Virus record (IMG/VR): IMGVR_UViG_3300034012_000624 | Span: 1-29,365 of that record | Strand: one strand, 5' to 3' | DNA length: 29,365 nt | Source: a virus | Shown: positions 1 through 9,400 of the stretch, piece after piece | Numbering within the stretch: position 1 is the stretch's first letter | Layout of the letters: each line of letters opens with the position of its first letter | Program-made: the position numbers and the translations under genes | The notes under the pieces: generated by a model | What the model saw: the letters and a program-made list of their open reading frames with translations, nothing else | Databases searched by the model: none | What the model was told of the DNA's origin: nothing

Positions 1-81
1 GCTGCCGCTGTTGATGCACCTACCGGCACACTTGCCGCTGTGGTTAGTGACTGGGCCGACGACGAAGAAGAAGACGACTGA
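1..81 (+). CDS. C-terminal end of an upstream protein with an acidic tail (partial)
   Basis: Frame 1 is open from the window edge to TGA at 79-81 and gives 26 residues ending SDWADDEEEDD. The stop overlaps the start of the next gene by one base (TGATG), so the two are probably translationally coupled. A strongly acidic C-terminal tail just ahead of a replicative primase-helicase is typical of phage single-stranded DNA-binding proteins, where the tail recruits partner proteins. The binding domain lies outside the window, so the SSB assignment is an inference from tail and position only. Confidence 0.6.
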   Translation, partial: AAAVDAPTGTLAAVVSDWADDEEEDD

Positions 82-323
82 TGAGCGGCGGTTATAGTCT
101 ACGTATACAGGAAGCAAATGCCAAGGCGAGCAAACACAAGTTGGGTGTTCGTCTGGGTAGGCTCTGTATCGCGCAGGACATACCCGTAGCTGTGGTAGCC
201 AAGTGTACAGGTGTAACGAGGCAAACAGTATACAACTGGTTCTGCGGGACTTCGGTCCCGCAGGGCAGTGCCACGGCGCTTATAGCTTCATACATGGCTA
301 GTCTGGAGAGCTCTACTTCCTAA
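81..323 (+). CDS. small helix-turn-helix DNA-binding protein
   Basis: An 80-residue protein with one recognisable feature, a helix-turn-helix at about residues 34-57: a first helix around PVAVVAKCTG, a turn, and a recognition helix TRQTVYNWFCG. This resembles Cro/XRE or transposase-type HTHs. The N-terminal 20 residues are basic. The ATG overlaps the stop of the preceding gene by one base, so translation is probably coupled. Its place between a probable SSB and the primase-helicase suggests either a transcription regulator of the early genes or a replication accessory factor; the sequence does not decide. A perfect 9-bp hairpin with a UUCG loop lies inside the gene, just after the recognition helix (242-263), and a terminator-like hairpin overlaps its stop codon. 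I do not recognise a specific family member. Confidence 0.75.
   Translation: MSGGYSLRIQEANAKASKHKLGVRLGRLCIAQDIPVAVVAKCTGVTRQTVYNWFCGTSVPQGSATALIASYMASLESSTS
242..263 (+). other. perfect UUCG-tetraloop RNA hairpin inside the HTH gene
   Basis: CTGCGGGAC at 242-250 is followed by TTCG at 251-254 and the exact reverse complement GTCCCGCAG at 255-263. This is a 9-bp, GC-rich stem closed by C-UUCG-G, the most stable class of RNA tetraloop, and two U-G wobbles could extend it. No T-run follows, so it is not a classical terminator. It falls in codons 54-61. Possible roles are an mRNA stability element, a processing site or a protein-binding site; these are inferences. Confidence 0.7.
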
Positions 324-346
324 CGGGGTAGAGAGTTTTTTCTTTT
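311..346 (+). terminator. terminator-like hairpin at the end of the HTH gene
   Basis: CTCTACTTC (311-319), a five-base loop and GGGGTAGAG (325-333) form a 9-bp stem including two G-U pairs, followed by AG and a T-rich run (TTTTTTCTTTT, 336-346). The stop codon at 321-323 is inside the loop. The primase gene starts 41 bases after the T-run in the same direction, so this would separate or attenuate transcription between the two. I see no convincing promoter consensus between 347 and 386. The G-U pairs make the stem weaker than the terminator at 3463-3496. Confidence 0.55.
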
Positions 347-386
347 AGGAGTGGGCTTGTGACTTGCCCTATGGAGTGGTGTCTGC

Positions 387-3221
387 GTGGCAGAGGATTT
401 TGACCTTTTATCAGCGGTGCAGCCCCAAGAGGGTTGGTACGCTATCGTCGGGCTAAGCCCCGACAGCAAGCAACAGGAGCTAGTAGAGACCCGTGAAGAG
501 GCCGACGCATGGGCCAAGACGTTCCTCAACCAAGGGAAGAATGTATTTTTTGGTGTAGCTAAGTATACAGACGGTAAGAGCAGGAAGAAAGAAAACGTCA
601 AGTCACTTAAGTCACTTTGGCTCGACATAGATTGTGGGCCAGAGAAGGACTACGATACACAGGAAGAAGGGTTAGATGCCCTTCGTAAGTTCTGCAAGAC
701 AGTCGGTATGCCTAAGCCCACCATAGTTAATTCTGGGCGCGGTCTGCACGTATACTGGACGTTGACTGAAGAAGTTACACGTGAAGAATGGGAGCCTGTG
801 TGTCTAAGGCTGAAGGAAGTCTGCACCACTAAGGAGCTACGTGTCGATAACAGCTGCTTCGAAGCAGCGCGTATCCTGCGTATTCCCGGCACGTTTAACT
901 TTAAGGGTACGGACCCCCTACGTGTAGAAGTCATAACGATTGGTAAGCCGACACCCATGCAGGACATACGTGACCTGTTGGGGGTAAAGGAGACGAAGGC
1001 GACACTGTTTGGTGACATGCCTACATTCGCACCTAGCCCGTTAGCTAAGCTTATACGTGCCAACATGGAGTCGAGCTTCACCAAGATTATGAACCGTGGT
1101 CAGAACGGGTGCAAGCAGCTTAACGCTAGTTACGCAGACCGCAGGGAAATATCTGAGCCACGATGGTTTGCTGCGTTGTCAATCGCCAAGTTCTGTAAGG
1201 ACCGTGATAAGGCTATACACAAGTTATCCGCAGACCATCCTGACTATGACCCTGACAAGGTTGAGCAGAAGGTAACACACATAGTCGGGCCGCACACATG
1301 TGCGGAGTTCGAGAAACACAATCCCGGCGGATGTGCAGGGTGCCCGCACATTGGCAAGATACGCTCCCCTATTACACTAGGTAAAGAACTGAAGGAGGCA
1401 ACTCCAGAGGACAACGTAGTTATAGAGGAAACCCAGCTTGGGGCAGTGAAGTACCATATACCCGAGTTTCCCTTCCCCTACGTACGGGGCAAGCACGGTG
1501 GCGTATGGCGCAAGGTTACACCCAAAGACGAGGAAGAAGGCGTCGAGGACGTTGTATTGGTGTATCCGTACGACATATATGTAGCCAAGCGTATGGATGA
1601 CCCAGTCGAGGGGGGTGTAGCACTTATTCGTCTGCACAGCCCACAGGATGGCGTCAAAGAGTTCACGGTGCACAATTCAAAGGTGATGGACGGTAACGAG
1701 CTACGCAAGTTCCTCGCCTCTAAGCACGTGATGCTTAGCTCCAAGGTCGATTATGCGTACTTGGTGGACTTCATAGTAAAATCAGTAGCTCAATATTTTC
1801 ACAACACAAAGGTAGAACAAATGCGCAATCAATTTGGATGGGTCGATAACGACAGTAAGTTTATTATAGGCGACCGTGAGATAAGTGCCGAGGGGACATA
1901 CCATAGCCCCCCGTCGTCAGTCACCAAGGCACTAGCCGAACACATGACAGCTAAGGGTACGTTGGAGAAGTGGACAGAGGTGTTTAACCTGTACGGACGT
2001 CCGGGCCTTGAAGGGCATGCGTTCGCAGCAGCCACCGCCTTCGGTGCGCCTCTCTTGCGTTTCTCCGGTCAACGTGGGGCAATCATTAACGTGGTGCACC
2101 CCAAGTCAGGTACAGGTAAGACTACAGCCCTGCTTATGGCTAACAGTGTATACGGCGACCCAGCGGCGCTATGTGCCAAGAAGGACGACACGTTCAACTC
2201 GAAGGTATTTAAGATAGGGGTTTTCTGTAACCTGCATATCAGCTTCGACGAAATGTCGAACACAGAGCCCAAGCAACTAAGTGAACTCGCCTACTTGATT
2301 ACACAGGGTACAGGCAAGGATCGCATGAAGGCGTCTTCAAACGAGCTTCGGGCAAACCTGACGTCATGGCAGACCATAGCACTGTGCTCGTCTAACCACT
2401 CGTTCTACGAGAAGCTTGAGATTGCCAAGGGGTCGCCTGATGGTGAAACCATGCGCATCATCGAATACAGCATCGACTATTCTGACGCGATTGACATCGA
2501 GTATGGCAAGAAGATGTTCGACCACCAGTTGCTTGAAAACTACGGGCATGCAGGTGACATCTACGCACGGTACCTGATTACGCACTATGACGAGGTGAAG
2601 GCGCTTTATGCTACGGTTCAACAGCGCATCGACTCCAAGCTTAAGCTAACACAGCGTGAGCGGTTCTGGTCGGCAACAGCAGCAGCTAACATAACGGGTA
2701 TCTACATCGCCCTGCATCTTGGCCTGTGTAACTGGGACATTGCTGCCATCTTTAAGTGGACGTGCAAGATGATACTCAACCTACGCAACACGATGACACC
2801 GCCACCCGAAGGTGACCAGCAGATACTTGGTGAGTTTATGAACGCCCGTCTGGGTAACATTCTCATAGTTAATGACGGGGTAGACCGTCGCAGCAAGATG
2901 GTGGAAGTACCGCAGTTAGAGCCGTTGCGAGAGCTTATGATACGCTACGAACCGGATACTGCTAAGGTATACATAACTGCTAGCTCGTTCCGTGAGTATT
3001 GTGGGGCACGTAACATTGCTTACCGCTCGACCATTAACGCTATGAAAGCCAAGGGCCTGTACCTTGACGCAGAGAACAAGCGCATGTCAAAGGGCATGAA
3101 GGTCAACACGGTGCCGGTGCAGTCGCTAATCTTCGACGCTAACCACCCTGACTTTAGTGGCATTACGGACCTGTTCAATAACGCAATCACGGCTGTGAAG
3201 CCGGACGCCGACGAAGAGTGA
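387..3221 (+). CDS. AEP-type primase fused to a DUF927-like helicase
   Basis: A 944-residue replication protein that should synthesise primers and unwind DNA at the phage fork. The N-terminal third has archaeo-eukaryotic primase motifs: LWLDIDCG with D80 and D82 (metal-binding DxD), SGRGLH at 116-121 (the S-x-H type motif) and LRVD with D154, followed by ARILRIPGTFNFK. A cysteine cluster C305, C316, C319 (GGCAGCPH) may bind zinc, as in PriCT-like linkers. The C-terminal half has a Walker A motif PKSGTGKTT (K578) and a Walker B-like ISFDEMS (D621, E622), in a setting like the DUF927/SF3-type phage helicases. The start is GTG at 387, with GGAG at 373-376 about 10 bases upstream. The stop overlaps the next gene by GTGA. 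No DNA polymerase is in the window. Domain names come from motifs, not from a search. Confidence 0.9.
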   Translation: MAEDFDLLSAVQPQEGWYAIVGLSPDSKQQELVETREEADAWAKTFLNQGKNVFFGVAKYTDGKSRKKENVKSLKSLWLDIDCGPEKDYDTQEEGLDALRKFCKTVGMPKPTIVNSGRGLHVYWTLTEEVTREEWEPVCLRLKEVCTTKELRVDNSCFEAARILRIPGTFNFKGTDPLRVEVITIGKPTPMQDIRDLLGVKETKATLFGDMPTFAPSPLAKLIRANMESSFTKIMNRGQNGCKQLNASYADRREISEPRWFAALSIAKFCKDRDKAIHKLSADHPDYDPDKVEQKVTHIVGPHTCAEFEKHNPGGCAGCPHIGKIRSPITLGKELKEATPEDNVVIEETQLGAVKYHIPEFPFPYVRGKHGGVWRKVTPKDEEEGVEDVVLVYPYDIYVAKRMDDPVEGGVALIRLHSPQDGVKEFTVHNSKVMDGNELRKFLASKHVMLSSKVDYAYLVDFIVKSVAQYFHNTKVEQMRNQFGWVDNDSKFIIGDREISAEGTYHSPPSSVTKALAEHMTAKGTLEKWTEVFNLYGRPGLEGHAFAAATAFGAPLLRFSGQRGAIINVVHPKSGTGKTTALLMANSVYGDPAALCAKKDDTFNSKVFKIGVFCNLHISFDEMSNTEPKQLSELAYLITQGTGKDRMKASSNELRANLTSWQTIALCSSNHSFYEKLEIAKGSPDGETMRIIEYSIDYSDAIDIEYGKKMFDHQLLENYGHAGDIYARYLITHYDEVKALYATVQQRIDSKLKLTQRERFWSATAAANITGIYIALHLGLCNWDIAAIFKWTCKMILNLRNTMTPPPEGDQQILGEFMNARLGNILIVNDGVDRRSKMVEVPQLEPLRELMIRYEPDTAKVYITASSFREYCGARNIAYRSTINAMKAKGLYLDAENKRMSKGMKVNTVPVQSLIFDANHPDFSGITDLFNNAITAVKPDADEE

Positions 3222-3418
3222 AGGTAGCTGGGGTCAGCTACGATATAAACTGGCGCGCCTTCACCAAGGGCGCGTCACTGTTCTTCCCGTGCCTAGACCC
3301 AAAAGCCGCTAAGAAGGAAATACGCCCCGTGCTACGCAGACTGAAGCTAAAGGTAGTGTACCGGAGCGTGGTGGATACCAAATCTGGTATTAGGGGTTTA
3401 CGTATCTGGAGGATGTGA
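3218..3418 (+). CDS. small conserved phage protein, unknown function
   Basis: A 66-residue basic protein starting at GTG 3218 that overlaps the primase-helicase stop by four bases (GTGA), so it is very likely translated by coupling. Its centre, KAAKKEIRPVLRRLKLKVV, followed by GIRGLRIWRM, is rich in Lys and Arg and could bind nucleic acid or a partner protein. I have seen similar short proteins next to replication genes in aquatic phage contigs, but no function is known to me. The gene ends 44 bases before the intrinsic terminator that closes the + strand operon. Confidence 0.7.
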   Translation: MKVAGVSYDINWRAFTKGASLFFPCLDPKAAKKEIRPVLRRLKLKVVYRSVVDTKSGIRGLRIWRM

Positions 3419-3462
3419 TTATAAACGTCCTCGGAAGATGCTCCTTCCGTTGGTTGATACTA

Positions 3463-3496
3463 CCCCCGCTGGCCTACTCCCCAGCGGGGGTTTTTT
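3463..3496 (+). terminator. strong intrinsic terminator of the + strand operon
   Basis: CCCCCGCTGG (3463-3472), an 8-base loop and the exact complement CCAGCGGGGG (3481-3490) form a perfect 10-bp GC-rich stem, followed directly by six T (3491-3496). It ends the early operon where it meets the late operon. No T-run exists on the other strand, so it should act in one direction only. The last two T are also part of the TAA stop (3495-3497, read on the - strand) of the giant virion protein gene. Confidence 0.9.
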
Positions 3497-6400
3497 ATGG
3501 GCGGAACTTATCTGCCATACCGATATCTTTCTCTGCAGTCTTCTTCTCAAGCCGCATGCCCTGCACTGTGCGGCCCCGTACATCCGCACGACCCTTGAGT
3601 GACCGCATGATGGTCTCTTCGGTAATTATGAAGCTTGGGTCTGGGTACGTGCGGTTGAACGGAATAACCTCGTCGGTGATGAACTCCTGTAGTTGCTCCT
3701 TAGAAGTAATATCACCCTCACGTAGCTTCCTATCCAAGGTGGATAGCAGCTGGGTCTTCTCCGCCTTTATCTTTTTGTCGTTCTTACTACGAGTGATGTA
3801 GTAGTCCTGCCATCTAGCAAGACGCAGTGGTCGGAAGCCAGATATCGTGCGGAACGTATCCAACCCAGTGATATCGTTCTTATCTATAATGACATCACCC
3901 TTGCGGGTAACCACACCTTCGGCTTCCCCTTGCTCCGCTGCTACCCATGACCGAACAAACGCAGGTGCCATCTTCTTGATACCACCATACATATCGCCTT
4001 CAGCAAAGTTATCCTTTGCATTGAACGCCTGAATAAGCATCTGCCCACCTGCTACGTTAGCCAGCAGTGTTTTTATTATGCTGTCACCAGTGGAGTCACC
4101 TGCAACTGCTTCGCGGAACCACATATTCTTGAGGTCGAGTGATGTACGGCTAGACAGTTCAGTGTTCGATAAAGCGCCAAGCGGGCCGTGTATAAGAATG
4201 TCTGCCAACGACACGTCGCCAACCATCGGCTCTCCGAACTTATCCATCAACCATGCACGGAACATAATGTCGGAGTCGTAGGCGACACGTGGGTCAAGAC
4301 CCATAAGCTTGCGCACATCCTCATCATCTTCTTCGTCAAAGCTTTCAGATAGCGCCAGTGCCATGACCGAGTACAGGGGCATACCTAGAAGGCCACCAAA
4401 TACGCCAGCCATCATCAAGACGCCGCCTAGTTCCTTCATAGCGCCCGCACGTGCGGCCTTTGCTTCTGGTGAAGCTCCGGGGTACAACCCACGCCCGATA
4501 TCTCGCATCGCGCCTACTAGGAACTTAGTCTGCAGAATGGGATGCATCTTGAAGAGGAACAGTGCACGAGACACATCGTTCTTCATTATGCGTGAACGTT
4601 CCCAGTTGGAGTAGTCACCAAGAGTATCGCGCACAGTATCTAGGGCAGTGGTGACTGCCTTATCAAACACTACCTTCTCAGGTGCGCCGGGGTTTTTAGC
4701 AGTCTCTGCCTTGTACGCTAACTCAAACGCCATGAAGTAGGCTGCTTGGCGTGAGATGTTTTCCAACCCTTGGAACATGACGCCCATGGCTTTACCTGTT
4801 ACCGCAGCAGTTTCGGCAACGGTGCGCGCTGCACCCGTACGGTGCTTCTGTCCTGTTTCCCGCTCGTTCTGGATTAGTGTATCCTGCACGGTCTCAAGCA
4901 CGTTGCGCTCCATACCTGCCGCCAGTGCCCTACGTAGAAGTTTACCTTCTTTGGTGTCAGCACTAACCAATTTAGAGCTTAGTATGTTGGGCATCAGGAC
5001 ATCAAGCGAGTCACCCACACCGGCTATCCCTGTGCGAGTGCTCTGCACCTTAGCTTTACCTAGAGTGTTCCATATCTTCATATACTTCAGCCACATGCGG
5101 GTGCCTTCCGCATACCCGTAATCCCGCCACAGGCGTGGCACCACACGTATCGGTATGGAAGTAAGCTGCAGCATCGCTGTCGCTGGCGCTGTCAGGTAGT
5201 AGAAGTAAGACGCACGGTTAAGGGCGTTAATAAACGAACTCTGCGGGCTTGGGTTTATCTCGTCTTCGGCACGCTGTTCTAATTCATATATAGCGGCTTT
5301 AAGTCTAGCCTGCTCTGTAGTTGGGCGGTCCGACACGTTGTCACGTGCCTCCTCGGTTTTTAAGCGTATGTCCCCGGCGTATGCCAGCTTGCTTAGTTGG
5401 TTAGCATAGCTGCTCGCTTGCGATGCAAAGTTCTGTAGGATATCCTGCTGGAACCCGACTACCTCTTGAGCATGCATGAACCGGCGGCGTACTGACCGTT
5501 CGGGGGTAGATAGCAACCATGTCTGGTAGATGCTGTCCGTCAGGTCTTTGAAGTCGCTGGCACCTAGTACACCACTTGAAGCAAACTCGGCCTTGGCTTT
5601 ACCCACTAGGTCAAATATCTTCTTCATCATCTGGTCGTCAGTTTTTAATTCTTCCTGCAACTGTGCGACGTCGTACCCTATAGTAAGTACCCCATCGTTC
5701 TTCTCAGGGTCTATACCTAAGCGCTTAGCTATCGCTTTCTTCGCAGCTATTTGCTGCTTGGCAGTTTCGAACTGGTAGAACTCACGCTCCCGCGAGCCGT
5801 CCTTGGCAGCGGATACACGTATGTAGTATTTACCTGCCCGCATAAACGGAAAGTAGTCTTTGGTGAACAAGCTTGAGTCAAGATTGTAGAATATGTCGCC
5901 GCCCTTCTTGGATTCATCGGGGTTCATAACTTCCCGCATCATATCTGCACGTAGGTCACGCAAACGCTTGGCTTCTTTAGTACCGGCGATAGACGCAATC
6001 CGACCGTCTAGTAGTGCAAGCTCGGCTTCGAACATATCTTTGTAGTAGGAACGTATTTCCTTGTATAGCTTGTGCCCGTTCTTAAGCTCACCTAGCTTGT
6101 CCCACAAAGCATGTGTATCGCGGATACGACGGGTAAGTTCCGCTATCTGCTTCATCTGGTCACTGGTATTTTTGCTATCTATGGCTGTCTTAGATAGGTT
6201 CGCTACCAACTTCTTCATAGCGGTAGACATAGCTACCTTGTCACCCTTTACGGTGATTGCGTCTTTGCTCTGCATAACCAAGGCTTTTACCTCGGCTATT
6301 ATACGGGCAGCTAACACCTTATCGTTGGCGTTCTTCAGTATGCGAGCTTCGACCTCCTTCATGGCAGGGTGATTAGCCAGTGCATCGTCAGCAGACTTGA

Positions 6401-9400
6401 AATCGTCGGGTGCCATTTCATTTATACGGGCAGTGCTCTGCGTCTGGGCCAGTAGTTGGTCTTTATCAGACAGAAGGAACTCGTCTAACTCCATACCAAT
6501 TTGCTCTGCAGCTTTGAGTATGTTGGCCTTCATGGCAACCATCTTCTGCACCAACGTGTCAATCTCACGTATGGTGGGTATATCTGGGCCGAACCAGTTT
6601 AAGATGCCAGACGTCGGTATAGTCTTTAGCGTGGCCACCAAGGTAGGTGGTGCCATGGCCTCTAGGTTATCCTTTAGCCCACCGCCCCAGTCTTTCCAGC
6701 TATGCCCCTTAACAACCTGCTCTACACCTTCAGCTATGCCGTTAGTGGAGGTAGACTTCTGGGTACGGCGCATACCGGGACTTATACTAGCTTCAGCAGT
6801 TCCTATTTTCTCTTTGTTCTGCTTAGTGGTCTTGGGCCGTGAGTATTTTGTGGTAGGTGCAGCACCACCACGCCAGCCGTTAATATACCGCATGCCCTTG
6901 ACGAGTGTGCTTTCCTGCGCACCGTTTACGACACGCTCGTGGCCTGCAGCCAGTATAGCTTCTACGTCCGCATCGCTGATTGCCAGATTGATACCCAGCC
7001 TACGTGCAAAGTTACGGATAATAGCTGCAATGCGCTTTAGCATTGTCGGCCTAAGCTGCCCATTCTCGGACATCTCGGCTAGGATTTCTTCTACTGCGCG
7101 GGCGGTACGGTTGGTATCCTGCGCATAGGCATCTGGGTTAGCAGCTAGCCACGCATCGGTATTGGCCCGTATGTTACCGTTGCTTTTATACAGTGCAGTC
7201 AGAGCGCTATCTAGCTCGCCACGGAACAGCTTCTCAAGGCCAACGTGGCCAAGAGCTTCATGGAACAGCACCGCCTTAGCACGCTCTACGGACTCAAGGT
7301 TGTCGGCAATTAGATACACTGTACCATCAGGGGCCACGAAGCCTTCTGCATTGGTAGCGTTATCTTGCATCACAGCCCGACGTACCTTAGCGTCAGCTAT
7401 GTCGTTAACAGACTGGACTACCGTAACTACAGGTGGCCCCTTCCATACTGACACGATGGCATCTACCGCTGCACGTACCTTAGATACGTCTGTCTTAACT
7501 TGGCCCGGTTGCGCTTCACCCCTACGGTACTTAGATACACGGCCTTCGGCTATGTCGATTTTGGCTTCGCGTTGTTCGCGCTGCTCGGCACTGGTGTCTG
7601 CACCTTCCATCTCGCCTAGCTTCTGCTGCACCTTATCGCTGCCCACACGGGATGTAGCGCCTTCGCGCTCAAGCTGACGGTTCTCTGCCATGGAGCGCAG
7701 CTTAGACCTGATCGGGTTCAGCATGCGGTTGTTTACTAGCTTAGTCAGCTTCTCGTTGGCGACGGCTAGCTCTGCTTCCGCTGCCTTGGCTTCAACACCT
7801 GTGGTGTTGCGGAACTTGGACATTGCTGCACGGGCTTCTTCTTCAGCCTTGGCAATGTTGTCCTGCGGACGACCATACTTATCGTATGCGTCGGGGCGTT
7901 CTATCTGACGAATAAGCTCGGTGCGCTGGTTGTTGTCTATCTCGCCACGCTCACGCGCAGCATCAATATCACGGGTAAGTTCCTGCACCATGGATGTAGC
8001 CACGGTGGGGTTCGCGGAGTCCGTCTCTTGAATAGATGTAGGGGGAGCAACGTATGGAAGAAGGTCCATCGCCTGTGCTTCAAAGTCCTGCAGGTTATCT
8101 GCGGCTGCAAACAACTCTCCGTCTGGACCTACAACCCTGTAAGGCTTCGGGCTGGTTGCATCAACCTGCACACTATAGGCTTCGTTAGCAGGGTTAGCGC
8201 GACGAATGGCATCTTCGATGTTTTTTACAAAGTCAGCCGTGTACTGCTCGTCTTTCGCTGCGCGTTCTTGCTGCAGCCTATCAAACTCATCGGCACGTGC
8301 CTGATTTTCCGCTTCGCGGTCTTCAGGTGCAAGCGCACCTTGCTCCAGTTTGCGCTGCTGGATTTCCTCAAACTTGTCGAGGCGGTTTTCTTCCTGTGTA
8401 GGCAGTGCGCCGAATAGACCTTCTTGGCCCGCAGCTTCTACCGTGCTCGCACTGGGTGGACGTCCTCTACGTGAGTATACAATGCCTGAAGGTGACGAAG
8501 CCGCCGCACTTAGGCGCTCAACGGCTTCTGCTTCGTCGATACCGTATTGGTCAGCAAATGCACGAACTTCATCTTCGTTTGCAGTCGCAGCAAATGCTGG
8601 CGTAATAGTGGGTTGGGTTGTGTTACGGCGGTACTGGGCGTTGACGCCACCAGTAGGGGGAGCGTTAGTATCCTGTGTTTCAGAGATTGGGGGAGTAAAA
8701 TCAAACCGACCAACCGCTGCACGGATGCGGTCGATAGTGGCTTCGGGTTTATCATTTTTACCGATATCAAGCCCTAGTCCGCGTCCAATCGCATTTATTC
8801 TAGGTGTGTTGAACGGCACACCGCCAGCGTCAACGGCAGAAACAAGATCAATAGCTGCTTGCTCTATAGTAGATGGTTTACGTTGCTGTGGTGCACCTGC
8901 ACCTGCAAACTCGGCCTCACGCATGCGCTGCATGGCAGCTTCTTCTTCGGTATCAACCGGAGGCGGGCCAGTAAAGTTAGAGCCTGTGCCTTCTTCGGCT
9001 GCTGCTTCAGCTTCTCCTTGTGCCATCCGTTCGGCACGTGCCCGCTCTAGTTCTGCAGCTTGCTTGTCAATAGCTTCTTTGGCGGATTTTAAGTTCTCGA
9101 CAACTTGCGTTGCCTTCTCCAAGGGAAACCCGCGCTTGACGAATCTAGCTTCTGCTTCAGATATAGTTTGCTCGTCTGCATCTGCAGGCAGGGCGTCAAG
9201 TTCTTGGGCAATCTCTTCTGTGAGTATCTGACGGTTTTCCGCCTTTGCTGCACGTGCACCACCATAACCACCCAGAAACAGGGACGCGATGCCTTCGGAC
9301 GCAGCCTGTCCAGCTACACCCCTAAACGTATCTACATCGAAGCCCTCGCGCTGCAGTGCTAGGTTCTGGGACAGTTTTTCCTGCCCACCTTGTACAGATT

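Noticed and set aside
1288-1308. Palindromic CCGCACACATGTGCGG in the primase gene
   Set aside because: Short stem of 6-7 bp within a coding region and no context for a regulatory role.
3432-3449. Small inverted repeat CGGAAG/CTTCCG before the main terminator
   Set aside because: Only 6 bp with a 6-base loop and no T-run; it may assist the following terminator but is not supported as a separate site.
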